Shown here: positions 58,770-64,000 of the stretch, in pieces
How the letters are laid out: every line of letters starts with the position of its first letter
Position numbering within the stretch: position 1 is the stretch's first letter
Source of the DNA: Tilletiopsis washingtonensis
Taxonomy: Eukaryota; Basidiomycota; Exobasidiomycetes; Entylomatales
Direction of reading: 5' to 3'
Length of the DNA: 64,000 nucleotides
NCBI RefSeq assembly: GCF_003144115.1
Contig: NW_020312014.1
Span: 98,620-162,619, forward strand
The notes under the pieces: model-generated
The model's database searches: none
What the model saw: only the letters and a program-made list of their open reading frames with translations
What the model was told of the DNA's origin: nothing
Program-made: the position numbers and the translations under genes

Positions 58770-61663
58770 CTACATCGCCGTCTGCTGCTTCTTGTTCATC
58801 TCGATGATGATGCGCTTGTACGCGTCGACGTCGCCGTGGAACTTGCGCAGCGAGCCCTGGTCGGTGACCCAGAGCTGCTCCATGCATGCCTGGATGAAGC
58901 GCTGGTCGTGGCTGATGGCGATGACGCCGCCGTTCCACGCCTTGATGGCGTCAATGAGCGCGTCGAGACCCTCGATGTCCAGGTGGTTCGTCGGTTCGTC
59001 GAGCAGAAGCACGTGCGGCCGCATGAGACTGAGCTGCGCGAAGGCCACGCGCGACTTCTGTCCTCCTGAGAGCGTGGCGATGATCTGCAGGCCCGTCGGG
59101 CCCTTGATGCCGAACGCGCCACTAGAAGAAGCAGGTCAGCAGATGAACGCCGCCGAGAGGCGTACGGACGACGCACAGATGCGAGCGGTACTCCTCGACG
59201 CTCTTGCCCGGGAACTTGGCGGCAAGGAAGGCGACAGGGCTGACCGTGAGGTCGAGCTGGCGGAACAGAGCGCGTCAGTGTCGTGCGACGCCTAGTGGAG
59301 CGCTTGGACGCACCTGGTCGATGTGGTGCTGCGAGAAGAAGCCCACGCGCAAGCGGCTGTTGCGCTTCTGGTCGCCGGTGAGCGGGTTGATGTGGCCCAT
59401 GAGCAGCTGCGACGGAGCGTCAGTGAGGTCAATTCGCGGCAGCGACGCAGCAGCAGTCGCACCTTCATCAGCGTCGATTTGCCTGGCGAGCGGGGCGTCA
59501 GCCGATGAGCGAAGCATAGCTGGTCCTGAGCTGCTCACCTGCACCGTTCGAGCCAACGACGGCGATGCGAGATTCCATCGTCACATCGAAGCTGTAGATG
59601 GCGTGAGCATGGGCACAGTTGCGCAGTGCATTGCGAGAACTCACTTGACGTCGCGCAGCAGAATCTTGTCGGCCGTGTAGCCGAACGTGACGTTGTCGAG
59701 CTGGAGCACAGCGCATCAGCAGCCGCAGCGCAGCACACCCCTCGCTCATGCTCACCTGCAGCAGCGGCGGCGCAAGCTTCTCCGTCTCGGGCAGCTTGAA
59801 GCGCACCACCTCGTCCTTCTCCGGCTCCTCGACCTCCGGCATGCGCTCGAGCTCCTTGATCTTGCTCTGTGCCTGCGCCGCACGGTTGGCATTGTAGCGC
59901 CAGCGGTCGATGAAGGCCTGCAGATGCGCCCGCTTCGCCACCGACGCCTCGTACTCGCGCAGCTGGTTCTTGCGCCGCTCCGTCCGCGTCTCGTAGAACT
60001 GCGTGAAGTTGCCCTTGTACTGAGGCAGAGATGAGCGTGGTGAGCTGCAGATGAGTGAAGAGCAGACTCACGTAGTCGAGCCGCTCAGAGTGCAGGTGCA
60101 CGATGTCCGTCGCGACAGTGTCGAGGAAGGATCGGTCGTGACTGACGACGAGCAGCGTGCCTGTCGCAGAGCGTCAGAGGCAGGCGAAGACGCCCGCACG
60201 CAGCCGACTCACCAGGCCACTCGTTGACGAGGTAGTCCTCGAGCCAAGCGATGGCGTTGAGGTCGAGCACTGCGGCGGGTCAGCATGCAGCATGTCTCGG
60301 CCTGATGCTGGTGCTGCTCACTATTCGACGGCTCATCAAGCATGAGCAGGTCAGGCTTGCAGAAGAGCGCACGTGCGAGCGCGATGCGCATGCGCCAGCC
60401 ACCACTGAAGGCTGCGAGCGGCGAGAGGTCAGCGTCGCACGCCATTGCGGTTGAGCTGGCACTTGGAGCAGCCGCCCACGCTCTCGCCCGCGCTCCAGCT
60501 CTGAGCACTCACCCGAAGTCGGCTTGGACTGGTCTTTGTCCAAGATGCCGAGACCGCTGAGCAGTGCTGCAGCTCTGCTCGGGCCCGTCTCCGCCTCCAT
60601 GTCCACCAGCTTGGCCTGCACCTCTCCCAGCCGAGCCGTGAGCTCATCACGGCGAATCTCTCGTTGCCGCGTCGGCATGTCGACCGCGCCTCCGGCCGGC
60701 GCACTGCCCTCTGCCTTTGCTGCCGCTGCCGCCTCGTTCGCTGCCTTCACGCTGGCCGCCGCTGCTGCCTCGAGTGCAGCCAGCTCAGCGTTGAGCGCCG
60801 CCTCCTCGGACATGAGCTTGTCGCGCCACACGTCGGCCTTGAGCACGGCCTCGATGGCGCTGATGTTGTCGCCTGTGACTTCCTGCTCGACGTACAGAAT
60901 GGAAATGTGCGTCGGGATCGGCACCTCGCGCAGCGCCATGTTGCGCAGCAGCGTACTCTTGCCCGTGCCTGAGCGCTACAATCAGCACTGCCTCCAGGTG
61001 AGCAGCAGGGCGTGACTCACCATTCCGCCCGATGAGGCCGTATCTCCGCCCCTGCGCCAGCGTGAGTGACGCGCCCGAGAGCAGGCGGTTCGAGCCAAAT
61101 GACAGGTCGATGTTCGGCAGGTGCACGTCCTTGTTCTTGCTCTTGTTGGCCGCGTTCTCGAGCGGGTTGACCTTGAGGAACATCTCCTCGTACGTCTCCT
61201 GCTTGCGTGCATTCTCCACGAGCTTGCTGCTCTCGTATAGGTCGCGCTGCGCACGCTTCTGCAGCTTGGCGCGCGTCTTCTCCTCCTGCTTCTCGAGCTT
61301 CTTGACGTCGACGGCACTGCGCGCCTTGGTGGTGCCACCGAGCGCCAGATCAACGCCGCCGGCCTGGTCAAAGCCGGCGGTGCGGCTCAGCTCGGTGCGA
61401 CCCATGTCGACAACGCGGTCGAGGCGCAGCAGCGGCCCTTCAGCGGTGGAAGACTCGGGCAGCAGGGCCGCCAGCTCGCGCAGCACATCGTCTACGCTCG
61501 CCGACGCCTTGGGGTCCGACGCCGTGGCGGACTCGAGGATAGCGCGCACGAGGTCGAGCACATCGTCGCGCGGATCCTCGGGCGCATCGACGTAGCCGGC
61601 GAGATACTCGACGATGGGCTCGTCGAGGTCGGGCAGGGCGCGCTCGAGCACGCGGGTGGCCAT
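58770..61663 (-). CDS. GCN20: Gcn20-type ABCF ATPase
   Basis: Twelve exons (61663-61021, 60968-60513, 60411-60322, 60269-60213, 60160-60072, 60019-59756, 59700-59645, 59591-59539, 59482-59463, 59406-59314, 59256-59177, 59121-58770) encode 750 residues. Two ABC ATPase domains without membrane spans are present. The first has [30 protein letters not shown] and LDEPSNMLDL; the second has [29 protein letters not shown] and [14 protein letters not shown]. The Ser in DEPSN of domain 1 is also found in yeast Gcn20. The N-terminus ([13 protein letters not shown]) matches the Gcn20/ABCF3 extension that binds Gcn1. With Gcn1 it helps activate the eIF2-alpha kinase Gcn2 on stalled ribosomes. The exon 59463-59482 is a 20-nt microexon. 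The gene shares a 265-bp promoter region with ATP15. Confidence 0.95.
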
Positions 61664-61928
61664 GATGATGAGTGTGGGGGTGGGGTGGTGGAGAAGGTAG
61701 AGCGAGCGCAGCCTGGACATTGCGCACAGCCATGCGGCACGTGACGCGCGCCCTGGCGCTGCGCTGGCCGTCCGGCTGGTGCCGGCGCCGTGCCCAGCAG
61801 GCACGGCAGCAGCGAGGCGCGCGCGGCGCATCGCACATGCAGCGCACCGGCGCCGCGGCCAGGCTTCCTTCTCAGCACCTCACTCCTCGACACCCGCCTC
61901 GCCTCACCACCTCTACACATCGCCCATC
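61664..61928. promoter_or_regulatory. Short bidirectional promoter, GCN20 and ATP15
   Basis: Only 265 bp separate the start codons of two divergent, conserved genes, so the promoters must overlap. The ATP15 side is C/T-rich just before the ATG. No defined operator was recognised. Confidence 0.6.
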
Positions 61929-62812
61929 ATGGCTGCTTCGTGGCGTCAGTTCTTCTCGTGAGTGTCGTCTGCTATCTCGCGCGCTTGCTCGCAGCCCGTC
62001 GCACTCCGCCGCTGCTGACTGCCGTCCCCCTGCGCACAGCTACAACAAGTTCACCTCCATCGCCGCCCGCGCCACGCGCCAGGCTCTCAAGGAGGAGGAG
62101 CGTGTCAAGGCCGAGCGCCGGGGCGAGCTCAGCCTGCGCTACCAGGAGTGGAAGGACGGCAAGGCCGGCGACCACGTGAGTAGCGCGCAGGGACCTGGCA
62201 GGCAGAGGAAGGGCTTGGGAGCAGCGTGCAGGAAGAGGCACAGTGTGGCCTCGCATGGCGAAGGCGGACAAAGAGGCGAATCCTCGTGCGAAAGGCGTGC
62301 GAGATGCTGCTCGGCGTCGTCTGCGAGTGGTGAGCGTCGAAAGGCGGACGGGAAGGAGGGCGATATGGCGAGGATGCGACGCTCTCGTGCGGGTCGGTGG
62401 GCTGCCCGTTGTCCGAGCTTCCAGGCCAGCATGGCGTATGCCCTGAGCTCAAAGGGGCTTCTGTCTCGGCCGGCAAGCACTTGAGTCGGCCAGGCCAGAG
62501 AGACTGGACGGCCGAGCGGAGCTCTTAGCCGAAGGTGCTGAGATGCGGCGGCGGCGGCGGTGAGCGTGGAGCTCAGGGGCAATCCGCGCTCTAGCGGTAA
62601 GAGCTTGTCCGCTCGCGGACCTCAGCGATGCCGATAAGCGGCGGCGAGGGCAGGGAAGACGCTGCCGCACCGCGCACGAGGGTTGTCTGTCTCCTCGATT
62701 GCCCTCGCTGTCGATCCGCTGTGCCATCGCGATCCAGCTGCAGAAGGCACGAGCGCCTACTGACTCCCTCTGCGCCCTCTCCCAGATCGTCATGGCCCCC
62801 AAGAAGGCCTAA
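61929..62812 (+). CDS. ATP15: F1-ATP synthase epsilon subunit
   Basis: Exons 61929-61957, 62040-62175 and 62786-62812 encode 63 residues, the normal size for the mitochondrial epsilon subunit. The protein reads MAASWRQFFSYNKFTSIAA, then RATRQALKEEERVKAERRGE and ends HIVMAPKKA. The pattern W+...YNK+..IAA.A.R..LK and a basic tail match yeast Atp15 and animal ATP5F1E. It sits in the central stalk of F1 on the matrix side. The gene is too short and split to stand out as an open frame. Intron 2 is 610 nt, the longest in this window, with a strong tactgac branch site and pyrimidine tract before its acceptor at 62785. The last exon has only eight codons plus the stop. Confidence 0.88.
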
Positions 62813-63620
62813 GCGTCTGCCTTTTCCGGCAGTCGAGGCATTCACACACACGCGATGAGCTAGCGGCGGCACGGAGCGGCATGCACTTAGCTTCTCCCTC
62901 CGCCGTCGCGCCGTCCGCGACAAATGAATGCTTTCGTTGAGTCCTCTGAACGCGTGATTCCGTGCGGCCGTGTGAGGCAGAGACTGAGAGGATGAAGAGA
63001 AGGCGCATGCAGACAGAGCGGCGCGCGGCACACGTCGAGCTCAACCGCTGTGTGGGGCAGATGGGTTAGGCATGATGAGCATGACCTCGGGCATCGAAAG
63101 CCGGGCGTGCCCGCCGTGCTAACCGCTGCTGGAGATAAAGCACAACAACGCGCTCTAGGCTCCCCCTCTCGCTTCTCCCTCGTCATCATGTCCTGGGGCT
63201 TCAGCAGCGCTGTGCCCGTGCTTGCCTCAAGATAGCTGCTCCGCTACTTCTGCTCCTGTCTGTCACTGTCCACCAGCTCGTGACATCGCCCGTCCGATTC
63301 GCCGCTCTAGCGTAAAATGTCTCGATTGCCACATTAGCACTGAAGCACACAGGGATAGTGCTGACCTGCCTCACTCTCTTTCCTTCGGGAGACGAGGAGC
63401 TGATGTGGAGGCCTCTGGGCCTTGCGGCGCCGTCGAGCTCATCATCGGCTGCTCATCTACAGCGGCTTCCGCCGCTCGGCTGTGCGCTACGCTCTTCACC
63501 TTCACTCCACATCAGCCAAGCCTCTCCTCCTCCCTCGCTACGCTTCGACCACAGTGAGCGTCGTCTTGCCGGTGTCTACTCCCTGACTCACATGACGCCG
63601 CAAAGCATAATTCCATCACC
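62813..63620. other. Intergenic, no supported gene
   Basis: 808 bp between ATP15 and the next plus-strand gene. Open frames of 60-150 codons occur on both strands without motifs or splice continuity. The last about 100 bp before 63621 are AT-richer and C/T-rich, in keeping with a promoter and leader. Confidence 0.5.
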
Positions 63621-64000
63621 ATGAGCTCTGCCAGCTCTTCATACGAAGCAAGCACACAGAGCGGCACGCCGCCGCCCCGAGACGACGTGGACATGGACGT
63701 ACAGGACAGCCTCTCGGACGCCGATACCGGCCGCGACGACTCTGACAACGAGGAAGCGGGCCATGATGGTGTCGACAAGTGGAAAGATGAGCAGCTCTGC
63801 GACCTCATCCGCGCCATCTCGACGTGGGAATCGCTCAAGCAATGGTTCGCCGACACGAGCAGATCGCGCCTGCCAGACCGAGCCGGCGCTCAGCTCGACT
63901 GCCTTGCTCGAGAGGTGGGCGTCAACAGAGGCGATGAGAATCTCCGGCGCGATGCTCACTGGCTCAAGAACACATTCTTCCGCCTCTTCTTCGAAGTGCC
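63621..64000 (+). CDS. Unknown protein, N-terminal part, truncated by window edge
   Basis: An open frame starts at ATG (MSSASSSYEASTQSGTPP) and runs without a stop to the end of the window, 126 codons. The first 50 residues are acidic and disordered (DVDMDVQDSLSDADTGRDD). From residue 52 a Trp-containing helical region begins: DKWKDEQLCDLIRAISTWES, LKQWFADTSR and AHWLKNTFFRLFFEV. This arrangement (acidic/Ser-rich lead, W..E.L..L, later W) resembles the N-terminal region of the 419-residue unknown protein and the middle of the 29320-31181 protein, so it may be a fifth member of the same family. The C-terminal module that would settle this lies beyond the window. Confidence 0.6.
   Translation, partial: MSSASSSYEASTQSGTPPPRDDVDMDVQDSLSDADTGRDDSDNEEAGHDGVDKWKDEQLCDLIRAISTWESLKQWFADTSRSRLPDRAGAQLDCLAREVGVNRGDENLRRDAHWLKNTFFRLFFEV

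Noticed and set aside
63196-63234. Very short open frame near 63190
   Set aside because: Too short and without any coding support.
1-64000. tRNA, rRNA, CRISPR array, transposon or virus-like element
   Set aside because: I looked for T-loop motifs, terminal repeats, transposase or reverse-transcriptase motifs and spaced repeats, and saw none that would stand.

Overview
The window is nuclear DNA from a fungus, most likely a basidiomycete of the Ustilaginomycotina/Exobasidiomycetes type. The evidence is very high GC with strong third-position G/C bias, and many short introns (mostly about 45-60 nt) with gtgag or gtgcg donors, a ctgac/ctcac branch site and a cag acceptor. The conserved genes are typical fungal ones (ATG8, VPS11, GEA-type Sec7, TRK, PDE1, RRP43, GCN20, ATP15). 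Genes are monocistronic and there are no operons. Exon chains were assembled by eye from splice signals. For every complete multi-exon gene listed, the exon lengths sum to a multiple of three with an open frame.

Left part (1-16.4 kb): the 5' exon of an NTF2-fold protein (-) cut by the window edge; a ThrE/Prm10-type membrane protein (+); an uncharacterised multi-pass membrane protein (-); a 4 kb gene-poor stretch with a TATA box and what looks like a decayed or very fast-evolving spliced gene (about 8.9-11.9 kb); then VPS11 (+).

Middle part (17-43 kb): a peroxisomal long-chain acyl-CoA synthetase ending in SKL (+), a HAM1-like lipid-binding-fold protein (-), a TRK potassium transporter (+), an unrecognised nuclear-type protein (+), an R3H-SUZ protein (-), a GEA/GBF1 Arf-GEF (+) and a class II cAMP phosphodiesterase PDE1 (-). 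VPS11, GEA, the HAM1-like protein and ATG8 all belong to membrane trafficking or lipid handling; their proximity is probably chance.

Right part (44.7-64 kb): ATG8 (-), mitochondrial ribosomal protein mL46 (+), exosome subunit RRP43 (-), a MATH-BTB protein (+), three consecutive intronless genes of unknown function (-), GCN20 (-), the F1-ATP synthase epsilon subunit ATP15 (+) and the start of another unknown gene (+) running off the edge.

The most novel signal is a family that I do not recognise. The three intronless genes at 53.4-58.5 kb and the spliced gene at 29.3-31.2 kb share a C-terminal helical module (pattern A..Al.kLv..Gf.v ... eriR.lg.dAL..l). Two of them also share a W-L-P-L-W-H-D motif and have a possible Myb/SANT-like N-terminal region. 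The truncated gene at the right edge may be a fifth member. These look like paralogues in an expanding, rapidly diverging family of putative nuclear proteins.
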